This document shows, one piece after another, positions 10,351-23,370 of a DNA stretch of 64,000 nt. A model generated the notes under the pieces. The model saw only the letters and a list, made by a program, of their open reading frames with translations. It ran no database searches and was not told where the DNA came from. The stretch is from the NCBI GenBank assembly GCA_027924585.1, contig BSBM01000125.1:5709001-5773000 (forward strand), written 5' to 3'. Position numbers and translations under genes: made by a program. Within the stretch, counting starts at the first letter, position 1. Each line of letters starts with the position of its first letter. The stretch is from Larix kaempferi. Taxonomy: Eukaryota; Streptophyta; Pinopsida; Pinales; Pinaceae.

Positions 10351-11572
10351 CTACGGCGTGGGATGCCCCCGATGCATCATGTCAGGAGGAATCACCGCGG
10401 GGGGTGTCAGGTATGATGGTATAGAGGTAACCAGATTGGGCGTAAATAAGGTCAAATTGCTGGGCTTTGAGGATGGCCTCTTCCTCGGACTGGGGTCACT
10501 CGAATGCCACATCCTTGGCAATGACAGGAAGGAGAGATTTTAGAAACCAATCTAAGAAGATACGGTCATCTAACTTGATTTTGCACAGGCTTCGGCATCG
10601 ATGCCACTCATGAATGTGGTCAGTGATGTGGGTGGTCGTATTCTGTCTGCAAGACAGTAGGATCTAAACTACTGCGTCATAGCAGACACGTAACTGAAAT
10701 AAATACAGGAAGGTCAAGGTGAGGGAGGTAAAGGTGGCATGGGTCCCATGGGGCTGCTCGATGTACCATTTGGCTGCAGAGCCAGTGAGGGTGTGTTGTA
10801 ACAGACGGAGTCGGACAGAGTCGTCCACTATGGAGTTGGAGGAACACCATAGATGGAAGGACATAATGTGGTTATGGGGGTCTTCACCTGCCTTGCCCTC
10901 AAACTTAGGGATGTATGAGGGGAGCTTGGTGGGCATGTGAGGCCACGCCAGATCATGTCTGATGGGATCGTTGGTCAGTCTGGCCAAGTTAGGAAGGTTG
11001 AGACTAGCCATGAATGGAAAACTAGTAGAAGGATGTGACATACTGGTGGTCGTGGCCACGTTGGGGCTGATGCCCCCAAGTGTAGGGGTTGGGTTCAGTT
11101 TGGGGATGTTTCCCCCAGGGGGAGGAACGAAGGTGGTATGGGATGGTCCTGCACCGCTAAGGGTAGTGTGAGTCACTGGTGGAGTTGGGTTGGGTATGCT
11201 AGCCACTGGAATGGGCACAATGATTGGAATGGTGGGTGTGGGCCCCATCGAGGGCATACCCAAAGCGGGTGTGGTAGCTAGGGTGGTGGTGGACACTCCA
11301 CCAGTGGTTCCTCCAAAGAAAGGGTTGGAAGTCATGCCAGCCATGGGGCTGGTTGGTGCAGTATAATTGGGGTTCTCGAACTCTGCCTCATAATCAGATG
11401 TAAAATAAGGGGTGTCAGGGCCAAGGGACGAAGCTCTATGTCGTCGACGAGTGGATTCAAGTGATGAAGCTCTACATCTATGACGGGTGATGTCAAGTGA
11501 ACTGTGCTGCGGGGGCTCACCCCGGAGGCACCGAGAATGTCTCAAGGACTCAATGGTGACAAATGGTGTCAA
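10351..11572 (-). pseudogene. gypsy-1 gag: N-terminal and capsid-like domain
   Basis: From 11572 down: a Ser/Thr/Pro-rich N-terminus with an Arg/His-rich repeat (RRHRASSL), then a retrotransposon gag capsid domain. The capsid core reads LPSYIPKFEGKAGEDP, then MSFHLWC and LLQHTLTGSAAKWYI, with the conserved A-x-x-W-Y signature (about 10.7-10.9 kb). The frame breaks at about 10.66 kb. Gag-like sequence (LDDRIFLDWFLKSLL, AILKAQQFDLIYAQ) continues in another frame to about 10.4 kb, so one frameshift is present. The product would form the virus-like particle. The ATG at 11572 is the first in the open frame; the true start is uncertain. Confidence 0.82.
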
Positions 11573-12338
11573 GTATTTGGGGGCTGTGTTGAGTGAAAAA
11601 ATAGCTCAAAAACCCTAATGCAACCGAGTGTGTAGAAGGAGAGTGAAAAAAATACGACACTCAGGCCAACAAGCAGCTCAAAACACCTACTGTAACAACT
11701 GCGCTACAATAAGTGGAGCATTAACAACAATGGTCAGAATACCAACAAGCAACAGGTTTCCTAGAAAATAAAAATAATGGACTCGCTAAACCAAAGGGAG
11801 GTAAGGAAGCATGCAAACACCTAGCTAAAAAGTATTCTGACTCAACCAGACATATCCTCTGCAAGGTGATGAAATCCAAGTCAGAAAATATGGATAGTAG
11901 AGCCAAGTGGCTAAAGATATCCCCCTACCGGGAGGGACACTGGGTAAGACAATCCTAGAAGAAAGGCAACTAAGATACCCCGTTCATGACACATCCAGAA
12001 AGGTGAATCTGCAGCTCTGGTCTTATCACCGTGTGGGCCTAAAAGGAATCACCACACGCAAACCAACGAGTAGGTAGCCTTCGGTTACTGAATGGATTGC
12101 GGTATTCCACTCAGGCCTTCGGAACCAGTCTGGCTACTTCAACCCTCCTAAGGGAGAGGCCCTCTGATAAACTGGTTGTGACCATGACAAAAAATACTAA
12201 GGGATTTTGGTTCCCTAATGGACAACAACTATGTCTCAAGTGTAAGCGACTGAGGGGTGTTATTTGGATGCATATCCCCCCTATCCTACCTAACTACAAT
12301 ATTCTTATGTGTTCCCCAAGTGGGGTTAGAATGTTGGT
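11573..12338 (-). other. gypsy-1 untranslated leader
   Basis: Lies between the gag start and the estimated inner end of the 5' LTR. It has no convincing frame. I could not find a clear tRNA primer-binding site next to an LTR end, so the boundary is approximate. Confidence 0.4.
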
Positions 12339-14096
12339 TGTGTTAAGTAGTATTTTAGGGCTCACTTGAATTAGGTGACAGAGTGTGTGCGTGTGAGGTA
12401 ATGAACCCAATCAAAAGTGCCACAGGGTGGGCAACTTTCTAACTAATAATCAGAATGCAGAAATTAAACTTGTAATGCAAAATTTTCTTTTGTGAATTGA
12501 AATGCTTAAACTTAAAAAACTCTGTAAATGGAACAGAAAGCAAACTACAGAAAAAGGATTTAGGTAAGTATGGCTGTAGACAGAACAGGTGGCTGTGCAG
12601 ATGTAGAAAATATTGCAGCAAAGTGTTGGGTTCAAAATAGGGTAAAAAAGTGCAGAAAATAGATTGCGGGTCTGTGGCGAAACTGCGCGGCCGGATTGCG
12701 GGAAACAGGCTGAAAGCCGTGGGGCGATCGCAAGGAACAGGATGAAAGCCATGGGGAGATTGCAGGAAACAGGCTGAAATCCGTGGGGAGATCACAGGAA
12801 ACAAGCTGAAAGCCATGGGGAGAGCGCAGGAAACAGGCTGAAAGCCGCAGGGAGACCGCAGGAAATAGGCTGAAAGTCGTGGGGAGATCACGGAAAAAAG
12901 GCTGAAAGCCGCGGGGAGATCGCAGGAAACAAGATGAAAGCCATGGTCGGATCACAGGAAACAGGTTGAAAGCCGTAGGGAGATCACAAGAAATATGTTG
13001 AAATCCATGAGGAGATGGCAGAAAATAGACTGAAAGTCATGGGGAGATCGCAGGAAACAGGTTGAAAGCCGTGGGGAGATCCCAGGAAATAGGCTGAAAG
13101 CCGTGGGGAGATCGCAGGAAACAGGATGAAAGCCGCGGGGAGATCGCAGGAAAGAGACTGAAAGCCGTGGGGAGATCGCAAGAAGCAAGCTAAAATCCAC
13201 GGTCGGATCGCAACTGTGGGGAAAAAATATGCAATTTCCGGCAGCAAGCCCAACTGCCGAAAGGGACAACCGAAAGGGGAAAATAGAAAAATATTTGTAG
13301 AAAATAAAACTTTTAAAAATTATAACCAGAAATTCAAAGGAACACTAGGGGAGTTGTCAAAACTGTAGCCAGGGTTTTCACCCTAGCTTGTGCAAATGAG
13401 CACCTACTAAGGAGAAGGGACTCCTTAGTAGCAGTTCAATAAAACAGTAAAATATGAAAGTAAATAGAAACAGTTAACCATTCTAGCATGTGCATAAAAA
13501 ACAATGAAAATTTGTTTTGTATTAAGTTTACCTCAAATGTTGAGGTTGGTGGAGCCTTTGCAGTAGTCCAGGGGCTGCTCCAATGCTCCAGTGTTGTTCG
13601 TTCTCCTTCTTCTAAGGTGTTTTGGATATGGGCCAAAGGGGTTCTCAAGTGGGAAGTTAGCTCCAAATGGAGAGCTAGGGTTTCAAGAGAATTTTTGGCA
13701 GCATAAGGATGGGAGAAATTGTGGATGTGAAATGGGGAGCCTCCATCACCTATTTATAGGTTTTTAGTGGTGGAGTTTTGACCCATGGTTTTGGGCACCA
13801 TATGGTTTAGGTCAATTGTATAGGGTTTTTGCTTCCTTTTTCCCCTCTTTTTCCTCTTTTTTGTATTTTTTATTCCCTTTTATTTGATTTTTGGGAATTT
13901 AGGGCCTTTTTTAGAGGGTTTTTGCTATTTTTGGAGGAATTTAAATTATTTTGGGGAAAAAAAGGGGTTTTTTTTGGCCTTTTGGAGGCTTTTTAATGGT
14001 TTTTTAAGGTTTTGGAGGCAAATATGGTAGAAAATATAGACAAATGAGTCATGTAATGAGGGAGATGATGTAGTGAGCACTTCCTGGGTGTTAACA
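12339..14096 (-). repeat. gypsy-1 5' LTR (right end defined, left end approximate)
   Basis: Read leftwards it begins TGTTAACACCCAGG at 14096. A TATA box, CCTATAAATA (13751-13760 on the plus strand), lies about 340 bp in, as expected for U3. A TGTTAAG at about 12.34 kb is a candidate inner end mirroring TTAACA, but no primer-binding site confirms it. T-rich low-complexity DNA fills 13.8-14.03 kb. The other LTR is outside the window, so length cannot be verified. Confidence 0.45.
12695..13212. repeat. 32-bp minisatellite, about 16 copies
   Basis: The unit GGGGAGATCGCAGGAAACAG plus GCTGAAAGCCGT (32 bp) is repeated about 16 times with scattered substitutions. Because 32 is not a multiple of 3 and the unit has no stop on the minus strand, three minus frames stay open and give false ORFs up to 150 codons (Ser/Pro/Phe/Cys-rich repeats). 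These should not be annotated as genes. It lies inside the probable gypsy-1 LTR. Confidence 0.9.
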
Positions 14097-14784
14097 CCAG
14101 ATGCAAATATGTTGTTGTGATATGAGCCTTAATCATTAATATAGACCGGTATTTTGCTCAAGTTTCAGGAAAAAAGATTTATAGAACTTTCCTCGGAACT
14201 AATACCATTTATTAATTGTGTTTCCTATGATATGCATCAATGTACTAATTTTTATGTCTTAAGCATTTTTTTCCATTTTTATTGTAGTAGTTTGGTCATT
14301 TGGTTAGTGTTTGGCCTGAAATTGAATGCCATATTCAAAACTTGATGATGAGATTGCATGGTTTCTAGAAGAAACACAATCTCCATTGACTAGTGATTTA
14401 AAATTTAAAATTTGTCAACATTGTATCCACTTCATATTTTTTTATCATTCCTCTTAATAGAATAAGCCAAACAAGGTTGGCAATAAATGCATGTTCATCC
14501 TTGTTTGACTCTATTGTTCAGTCATTTTTACTTTGACTTCATATATATGTATTGTTGTAAGCCATTCTCTAGCAATTTCTTGCTCAATGAACCTCGTTTT
14601 AAAATTGATAAGCCAATAATTTGGTACATATGCACTTGCACACAGATACAGTGACAAATTATTCTCATATTTACTTCAGATGTGGTCAAGAATGCTACAC
14701 TTGCAAGTAGTTAAAGAAGTTCTAAATATATGTGAATTTTCAAGCCATATTTCTCTAAGTGGTAGTTGTTGTAATATTTCACCA
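14097..14784. other. AT-rich spacer, nothing recognised
   Basis: No supported gene or element end. Short frames here show no known motif. Confidence 0.5.
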
Positions 14785-15240
14785 TCTTATTTTGGTTTTG
14801 CATGCGTGCATGCATTTCATGCAGCACTCCATGCATCCATGCATTTCCAGTTGAGTCTCTTAGCACCCTGTCCCTATTTTGAGCCCCGCAAATCTTTTTT
14901 TTGGCCATCACTAGCCCTCCTATCCACTCAGAGCACCTTGGTTACATAATTGAAGTCAAAATTCTACCTCATGCATGATTTTAGGAGTTAGAATATCCAA
15001 TTCCATGATTCAGGGCACCTTGTCCCCTTGATTTCCTAGTTAATTGATTGTTACACCTAGTTTCACTACTAATGAGTGTAGGAGAACCTATTTTCACCAC
15101 TACAAGTCAATATTTATCCCCCTTGGATTCTCCTCCCCTATTTTGGTGCCCACATGATTTAGTTATGCTCATTTCTACCTCAGTTAACTAATTATTCATC
15201 ATCGGTGGCCACTGGACCTTATCGGGAGATGGTTCCAATG
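14785..15240 (+). repeat. Diverged LTR relic related to the copia-A LTR
   Basis: Collinear short matches to the sense strand of the copia-A LTR (20731-21468): TTTTGCATGCGTGCATGC, a CCCTATTTTG..GCCCC stretch, TAGCCCTCCTATCCACT, and CAGTTAACTAAT, in the same order. Divergence is high and I found no ends or TSD. Probably an old solo LTR or fragment in plus orientation. Confidence 0.35.
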
Positions 15241-15774
15241 CAAACTAAGCCTATACTTGAGGTGAATTCGAATCCTTCCAGAGTATCGAATTCATTCTAT
15301 TGTAACATTCTTTTATTTCCATCTTATAGCCGATTAATGTATCAACAATAGTTTTTCATGTGTGTTTCAATTTTATTAGTGAATTGATCCATGTTTATGT
15401 CTAATTTTTCTCAATAATAACAGTATGAAATTGTGAGGTTTGTTCAAGCTCAATGATCTACCCTTGTGGAATTTCACAGTAGTGAACTGGAAGAAAACCA
15501 ATTGTAGCTACAAAGATGAAGGATTTGTGGAAGTACTTGCAGCTCAACAGAGCCCTAAAAATCCAAACCTGTTTCGGGTACACATGTTGACAATCCGAAT
15601 AGTATCATTATTTTGATATCCAATTTAGAGAAGAAATATGAAATATTATCTACATGTATGCTTGTCTTAGATATGTTAGGCCATGTGTTAGGTATAGATG
15701 TGTTTGGACATGGTTGCATTCATAAAATTATTGATGTACAAATATTTGACAACATGATATATGGCATCATGTGG
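15241..15774. other. AT-rich spacer, nothing recognised
   Basis: One 92-codon frame begins at 15613 but has no recognisable motif and runs into the solo LTR at 15780, so it is not called as a gene. Confidence 0.45.
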
Positions 15775-15779
15775 GAAGT

Positions 15780-17408
15780 TGTCACGTCCCCTTCCATCAA
15801 TCTAGTGCAAGGGAGGAAACATGACCAAACATACCGGGCTTATTTGAAGATCTCGACCCCATACATTACTAAGAAATTCATAATAAATTAAAAATTATGT
15901 GCACAAGTTCATACTCCATATAAACACAACGGAATTAAATCATATTTTCACACACACAATTATAATGCATCAACATATCTATCACAAGTGGAAGGTGATT
16001 CAATATGCAGAGAATCAATCCCCTCCTCATGCTATGCACAAAATTCATATCAATTCCACTAACATGAATAATTATCACTCAGAATTAACACATTGCAAAG
16101 CACAAAATGCATATAATTTAAACACAGAGAACACTTATCCTTGAGATGAATTTTTCCAAACAACTGGCTATGTGAGAGCAACGTTCCACCCAACCATAGA
16201 TCTTTGTCCAGCCTGTATCCTTTCAGCTGAGAGATTACCCCCGAGCTGGGTTGTGTATCCACTAAGGAGGAACTAGATGGGCTCACTCACAGCCATGGTT
16301 TCACTCAACAGTTATGCTAAGCCAACACATAGTTGGGTTTATCAAGCATACAAAAGACAAAGAAGAGAAATGCTAAGCTAGTGAGCTCAACCACAGAGCT
16401 ACAGGCATCTCCAGATAATTCAAATAGTCAAGGCATCCATAGTACCTACCACACCCAACACAAGGAAGGTACCCTTCTCTGCTGCACAGTCCCTCAGGCA
16501 TCCCTTCCCTCCAGTGCTATTCAGGGTGGGCATAGAAAGGTCCAGCTTCTAATTCCTTGAGGTTGAAGCCTTCATTTGGTTTATCAAGCATTCCCAACCT
16601 CTGTTCTAGAATTCACATTTGAAATTTCTCAATTCGGTAATCAAATAACTCAATCCTGTCACTGGACTTCTAGGATATAAAAACTGGGTTTTTCTATGGA
16701 TTTCGAGGTAGATAATACTCTCAATTTCTCCCCAAGGTTCATATCTATGGATCTCCCATTGTATTTCACTGTCAATACAAAATTCTGGGCATTTATGGCA
16801 CTTCAAAATGTGGGTTCTTGCAAAGTTGTGATTTCTAGTTTTTCTCAATGTTGGGCATGTGTAATGGATGGAAACTGAATCTTGGATGTTCAACAATGGA
16901 ATGGGAATGAGTAAAAATGAATTCTTGTGAGGTAGAGTGACTTGTGGGTCAAGGAAACAGAGCCCATACCCTGCCATACGAATTTCTGGGCTGCCCATGC
17001 TCCATTGAAGCCATGGACTGATTTCTCAACAACTTTCTTACAATTGAATTAAATGTCAGCAAGGAAATCCAAATGGGTTCTCAAGATTCCATTTAGCAGT
17101 CTATGGTTCAATCCCACCACCTCCTCACCACTCCCTAGTGGATACACATGGCCCCTTCTCATTAGTTGCTTCCATAGCCAGTTTTGGTATTTTATTGCTT
17201 GATGTTTATTTACATCATTTTTACAATGTTCCATGGATAAATAGAACATGGGTAACATAATATCTAATACTTTCCTTTCTTAATAAAATTAGAGCATCCA
17301 CTAGCAGGGCCTTGGCCTTGAGCTCCACGCTAGGAAAACATACATCACATGTATACAATATTTACATTAAAAGCTAATATATCCTAAGGGTCAAAATGGG
17401 GTATTACA
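15780..17408. mobile_element. Solo LTR, 1,629 bp, TSD GAAGT
   Basis: Begins TGTCACGTCCCC and ends GGGGTATTACA, an imperfect inverted terminal match with TG..CA ends. GAAGT at 15775-15779 is repeated exactly at 17409-17413. No coding domain lies inside; frames are short. A lone LTR left after LTR-LTR recombination is the simplest reading. A small non-autonomous element is the alternative. Orientation is not determined; a TATA-like GATATAAAAAC at about 16.67 kb would favour the plus strand. Confidence 0.8.
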
Positions 17409-17413
17409 GAAGT

Positions 17414-20400
17414 ATATATTATCATTTAGAATTTGTTTCTAAGTCTTCTTTAATTTCATTACACTCTCTAATGCAGTGGGTAGGAACCCTCTTTGAAAGT
17501 TTATATACACCTATTCCACAAAAAAAACACCCTATAAGGAGCATGGTTTTCTAGATATATTTCCCTTTCTACTAGAGTAGGTCCTCAAATAAGAGAGCTT
17601 TTGGTTGAACCTAGTCCCATATTTGCAGCTTGAAAATGTATGCTTCACTGTATCCTTTTTTGGCAAAAAAACACAGCTCATTGGACACCCCAGGAGAGTG
17701 TATCATGGCCTTAAACACTAGGCTATAATTGATTGTCAATGATCATCCATCTGCACATTCTAAGTTTGAACTATCTATTTCCATTATCTTGAATTCCCCT
17801 TTTATCTTGGCATGATCCTATTTGCTATGTGTGTGTTCTCCCTACTCTTCTCATATAGTATTTTAATGTTGTACAAGAAGAAGAGATTTTCATCATTCCA
17901 TGGCCAATCTTTCCATATAGGTCATTTTGCATCTAAATGCATCTTAAAAAGATTGGAAGTTGGTGTTGGTCCTACATAGCTCTATATGCACATCTCAGTT
18001 AGGAGCTTAAAGGTAATGGGTGTTATCCTTGCTCATTCATGCGAAACCTTGAAAAATAACATTGATTCAGGACAATCCCACTTTGATTCTTGAGCAAGCC
18101 TTCGTTTGCATTTTGCAGGAAATGGTGACGTTTTTTGCATTCACTACATGGGTGGGAAATCTTTTAGCATTGTTGTAGGAGATCCATTGACACTCCCAAT
18201 TTGTGTCGATGTTGGATATAATTTTTTAGTCCTTTTGACCTACTTTTGTGGTATTTTTATTAGACATTAATAAAATTATCTTATCTTATCTATTTTTCAT
18301 TATGTTTTTACTACTTAATCTAGTACTTTTCTTTTGTTGGGATTATGGTGTTGTTAAAATATTCAATTTTACTCCATTTTAATTTCAATTTTTGGACTAA
18401 AAGTTCTTCAAGACAAAAATATTATACATAGAGACCTAAAACCACAGGTTTGGAACTCTATCTTTTGAGTTGAATGCATTTGTAGTTTTTATAGAAGTTG
18501 CATTTGTTTCCTCCATCTCTAAAATAGTCAAAATATGTGTTCTCTGCATTTCTGTGTAATGTTACTACATCAAGTGAAAATATGCAGTCATCTTTTGATA
18601 TTTTATAATTGGTTCTCTGTAAAAATTGTTTTTCATTGGTCAATAAGGAAGAGTTATTTAGGGCTTAAATAAGGATTAATATATCTTTACTCGGATCATT
18701 TAAAAAGATCATTAGTATAACTGGTGAAATTACTTCCAAAACCCATCCAAGAGAGCATATCTTGGATGGAACCACACTCAATTATGCCATGCCTTATAGA
18801 GACCAATCTTTAGAAAAAGTCTTTTTCTCTAGTCTCCCTTATGCATTCAATACTTTCCCTGGCTGAATATATCTGTATTTTTCAAAGATGATGAATATTT
18901 AAATTTACCCTTATGGTTGTGCAACCAAATCCTACCATATATTTCTTCTTTAATATGTCTTACTATAAACCTCCTAGCCACGTAAAAAGGGCCAACTATA
19001 TATATCCATTTTAACTCTGTTCTATTAAGCACCAAAAAATAAACAATTTGAATTTTTGGATTTCTGTGGAGTATCAATTCATAACATTTCCAAGGTTAAA
19101 ATGGAGTTATGTTGATTTCAGAGAGGTTGATAAAATTCACATTTCAATTGCTCTTGAATTTTGTGGTCTTGGGAACACTTACATATCATGACAAGTTGCT
19201 TATACTTTTACACAAATATGGGTAAAATAGAAATGAGAGCATAAATGAAAGGTTGAGTTTTGAATGTGTAACCACTCTGCATAATAGTAGCATAGTTATT
19301 GGTCATTGCAGACAGCACAAGAGACCATTTTTTCTCATTGTCATGTTATCATCTATCTCTCATGGTCATGATATTAGGGAGACAATTTTGAGTGGTTTTT
19401 GAAAACAATCTAGCCATATAGGTGAATCTAGCAGCATTAAGTTGCATTTGATAGGGATATTTTTTAAGGGACGGTGATGAAAGATGGATGGATCATAGCC
19501 AAGGAAGAAGGTTCTGGAACCTAATACCTATTAAATATAAGCTTAAAAAATCTACTGCAAACCACTTAAGGAACCTTGAAAGCATAATTTAAAAAAGGAA
19601 TTATAGCAAGTTGTGTTCCATTATTGATTGAGGTTGGGACTCTCCAAAGGTCCTTATAAGAGAATCTATAATGTCTGAAGAGAAGTACAACATTGTTACT
19701 AATCTTATGTTGACATTGAAAAAAAATTCTAGGTTTTCCATTTCATTTGCTCTCTTCTCGGCTAGATTATTACCATTGGCATGTATCCATTTTAATTTCG
19801 GACTTATTAAGTTTAAAGAGGGACTAAAATATTTGAGGTGCCGAACCTTTTTTCATTTGATGATATATGGGTGAAGAGGGGTATAACTATATATACGCAC
19901 ATCATTGAGACTCACTGATCGTTCAAGTTGGGTTTATAATGATTTCCCACCAGAGTTCAATTCCCACCAAAGATAATACAAGCTTTGTCCTGTTAACTAA
20001 AAGGTGCTCAAAACAAGTATAGACAACATAGATTCTATTGTGCTATTGTAAAGTTGTTTTTCTTTAGAAAAAAATCATACATATATTTTTTAAGATGAAG
20101 AAAAGGTGCATTTTGTATATCTTTGAAGCATTGCTAGAGTCATTATATTTCTCATCTATGAATAAAGGTAAAAAATAAGAACCTTGTCTGGATACATAGG
20201 ACCTAACTTAGCTTAGCTTTGTCATGGAAAAATACAATCAAAATTGAACCTATCAGGTATATGAGTCATTACAATAAAAATGCATATTTATTATGATACA
20301 CAGACCATACATTAGCACAGTAAAAGATTTCATAACTTTTCATATAAAAAAGAGATCAAAATCTACATGCTCAATAGCAGTAGAATCATTCATCTGTATC

Positions 20401-20725
20401 TAAGAGGTCTATTTGACTATCATAGGGTGAATTGTGAAAATTAGTTTTTGTACCATCCACCAATTGTAGCATGAAATCAGATAATACCTAGGTCAAAACA
20501 ATATAACCTAATCAACACATGCATACCGCTATTTTGGACTGTCATAACACGAGATGCAACTCTTTTTTTTTGTTAAAAAAATTCCCATCGTCAGTCTTGC
20601 GACCCACCTTACAACAGACACAACTATCGGATCTCCTACCCATCATTGGTATTGCGATGAACATTACAATAGATACAACCGTCAGAGCTATGACCAAAGT
20701 GTTAGAAAAATAATGGATAGTGTCT
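17414..20725. other. 3.3-kb AT-rich spacer, nothing recognised
   Basis: Only short, motif-less frames on both strands. No element ends or TSD pair were found. Confidence 0.5.
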
Positions 20726-20730
20726 CTATT

Positions 20731-21468
20731 TGTGATATTTTAGGAATAGGATCACTCAACAGTAGAAGACCTCACTAGAATTCACTCATGTAGTGCAAAA
20801 AGAAGAAGAAGAAATGTTGAATCAATAATCACTCATTACACAGAAATGGAGAAAAATTGTTGCATCATACATCAATTGTAAGCTGGCACTCTATAATGTG
20901 AATAATAATGGAATATAGTACAATAGATTCAAATGCCACTAAGTTCATTCAAATTCACCTCAAGGTGTGGCTTGGATAGCATAGGAGACATCATCCAAAC
21001 AGGTGGCAGTGATCATAAATGTCAGATAGTCAGTCAAATGACTCTAACTGAGTGTAACTGAGTGCATGGGCATTGATGGAAAGGAGACTCCAATGTGGGA
21101 ACATGAGGATCTGTCAGTAGTCATAATAGCTCAAACTAGTCTCAGTAGGTGCCTATCTAAGTGCTTCCATTAGTTAACTGATCAATCATCCCATAAATCA
21201 AGGAACCAAGTCATCAACAAACTAACTAACTGAATTAGATCCTAATTAGGTGGTATAAGGTGCACTTGTGCTCCAGTGATGAAAACAAGGGTGCATCAGT
21301 GGCTAGGAGGGATAGAACTGAGCAAAAATAGGCTCCTGGGGGCTGCAAAATAAGGACTAGGTGTTGGGATACTGACATACTGATGACTAGATGCATGCAA
21401 TTGCATGCAGATGACTGAATGCATGCAGGCATGCAAAATACAAAAATAATGGTGTGAATATTCGAACA
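20731..21468 (-). repeat. copia-A 3' LTR
   Basis: 738 bp. Its first ~190 bp match the remaining part of the other LTR at 25186-25371 with few differences. The boundary with the polypurine tract at 21469 is clear. The interior contains GCATGC-rich stretches near 21.39-21.43 kb. Confidence 0.88.
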
Positions 21469-21774
21469 CCCCCCCAAAAGCTATACTATGAGGTAGTAAC
21501 TGAAATCTGGAAAATAGGGCCCTAGTGACTGAGACCAAAGGTCACCTTGTACAACAATCTAAATAATAAAAGAGGAAAGAGGGAAAACCCAGTGGGAAAA
21601 AAGCCCTCCCTCAAAATAGACTAAAGGATGCTAATGTAGCATGTCATCACTCACCCCAAGAAGAGATCTAATGTAAGTGAACCTCTTTACCATGAAGGTC
21701 TTGGTGAATATGTCTACAATCTTATGTTCCGTCGGAAGGTAGAGCAGTGAGATGGTATGATCATGAACTAATCC

Positions 21775-22389
21775 TCAGATGTAATGCATTTGTATCTTAA
21801 TGTGTTTGGTTCTCTGTCTCAGAACCGGATATTTGGAAATCCTGATAGCACTCTGATTGTCACAATAGTTGACTGGCGGAGTACTTAATCGAATCCCAAA
21901 CTTTGATAAGATGCCCCACAACCATATGCACTGTGTGGCTGCATTGACTGCACCTCTATACTTGACATCTGCTGAAGAAAGAGCTAAAGCAGACTGCTTT
22001 TTGCTCAACTAATAGATAGGTCCAAATCCAATCATGAAAACAAAACCAGATGTTGACTTTCGATCTGAGTTGTCTCCATCCCAATCTAAGTCAGTATATC
22101 CAACAAGATTCATAGGAGACGCAGCTGTATAGTGAAGACCATAGGTCTTTGTCCCTTGCATGTAATGCAAGATCCTCTTTGTTTCCTTCCAGTAAAGCTC
22201 ATGAGGCTCCTGCATGAATCTAGAGACAACACTGTCAGCATAGGAAAGATCAGGTTGATTGTGTGTAAGAAAAAATAGACTCCCAATCAACTGCCGATAC
22301 AGTGTACTATCCAGCAGAGGTGTGGAAGAACCATCCTCAAGGTTGATCCCTGAAAGAAAAGGAAATATTGTTGGTTTGCATTCGCTCAA
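21775..22389 (-). pseudogene. copia-A RT C-terminus and RNase H
   Basis: Copia-type connection and RNase H: LYRQLIGSLFFLT, then DLSYADSVVSRFM, LVGYTDLDWDGD (RNase H start), DRKSTSGFVFMIG, AVNAATQCIWLWGIL and YCDNQSAIRIS near the end. A stop at about 22.01 kb (after GFGPIY) interrupts the frame. The upstream part is separated from the RT fragment at 22525 by further breaks. RNase H would remove the RNA strand during reverse transcription. Confidence 0.9.
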
Positions 22390-22524
22390 ATGGAACCTGT
22401 CAAGCAGATATGAAACATACTTGGACTGTGCAACCTTGATTCCTGAATCACTCTGAGTGACTTCAAGAACAAGAAACTATCTCAACAATCCAAGATCTAA
22501 CATGGCGAAGGATTTATGCAAAGC

Positions 22525-23172
22525 TTATTTTATAGATATGATGCATGAAGTGTTGATCCCAGTAATCAATAGATCATAAACATATAAAACAATCAGAAGT
22601 AGAGAGTCACCTTCATGTCTCATGTAGACATTCGAATCAGATTTGTATCTCAAGAAGTTTTGTGACAGAAGGAAGGAGTCCATCTTTGCATACCAAGCTC
22701 GAGGAGATTGCTTGAGTCCATGAAAGGACTTCCTCAATCTGCATACCAATGAAGAGTCTTCAACATACACCTCAGGTTGCTTCATGTAGATCTCCTCCTC
22801 TATATCTCCATGAAGGAAAGCACTCTTTACATCCATGTGATGCACTTCCCAGTGATTGGATGCAGCAAGGGCAAGAACAAGACGGATGGAATCCATATTA
22901 GAAACAAGAGAGAATGTCTCTGAGTAGTCAATCCCGTGGATGTGGAAGTAACCCTTTGCAACCAATCGAGCCTTGTATTTGCTAGTGACTCCATCTGAGT
23001 CCATCTTAGTTCTGTAAACCCACTTGCATTGAACAAGCTTCCTCCCAGGGGGAAGAGAAACAAGTTCCCAAGTTTCATTTCTATGAAGAGACTCATACTC
23101 TTCATCCATAGCTATTATCCATCTTGGATATTGGTAGGCTTCAAGGAATGTCTTTGGATTTGATCCAATCAT
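22525..23172 (-). pseudogene. copia-A reverse transcriptase
   Basis: Starts in the linker before RT (WIIAMDEEYESLHRNETWEL), followed by CKWVYRTKMDSDG, ARLVAKGY, MDVKSAFLHGDIEEEIYM, GLKQSPRAWYAKMD and the catalytic box. The box reads YVYDLLITG instead of YVDD, so one catalytic Asp is changed to Tyr. The frame ends just after, at about 22.53 kb. Family assignment is secure; activity is not expected. Confidence 0.93.
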
Positions 23173-23370
23173 AAGAAATCATCTTTCAGCTAGAAATGGA
23201 TCTATGTGAGAGAGTAGATCAGATCTGATTGTTCTTGAAGATGATGGATCTCCAACAAGATCAACAGTGGATGCAGCAGTAGTGTTGGCCCATGATGCAA
23301 TAGGATTTTGAACCTTACGTTCTAGATCTTTACGTTCTTTTCGATCTGGATCTAGCATTCACTCTACCTT

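Larger units (their letters stand above)
1..14096 (-). mobile_element. gypsy-1: Ty3/gypsy LTR retrotransposon, partial
   Basis: A Ty3/gypsy element read leftwards: right-hand (5') LTR at about 12.34-14.10 kb, leader, gag (about 9.46-11.57 kb), then protease, zinc-knuckle spacer, RT and RNase H (3.58 kb to position 1). Integrase and the 3' LTR lie beyond the left edge, so no TSD can be checked. Gag and pol are separated by the 5,865-bp E2 insertion (3585-9449). If E2 and one copy of its AAGTG duplication are left out, the gag C-terminal frame continues directly into the pol frame, which shows both halves belong to one element. Pol stays in one frame from 3584 to 1 but has several premature stops; gag has at least one frameshift. 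The element is dead as seen. Confidence 0.88.

Noticed and set aside
12695-13212. CRISPR-like array because of regular ~32-bp repeats
   Set aside because: Repeats are directly adjacent without unique spacers, and the context is a plant retrotransposon LTR.
12439-13269. Several overlapping minus-strand ORFs of 89-150 codons with Ser/Pro/Phe/Cys repeats
   Set aside because: They are translations of a stop-free 32-bp minisatellite in different frames, not genes.
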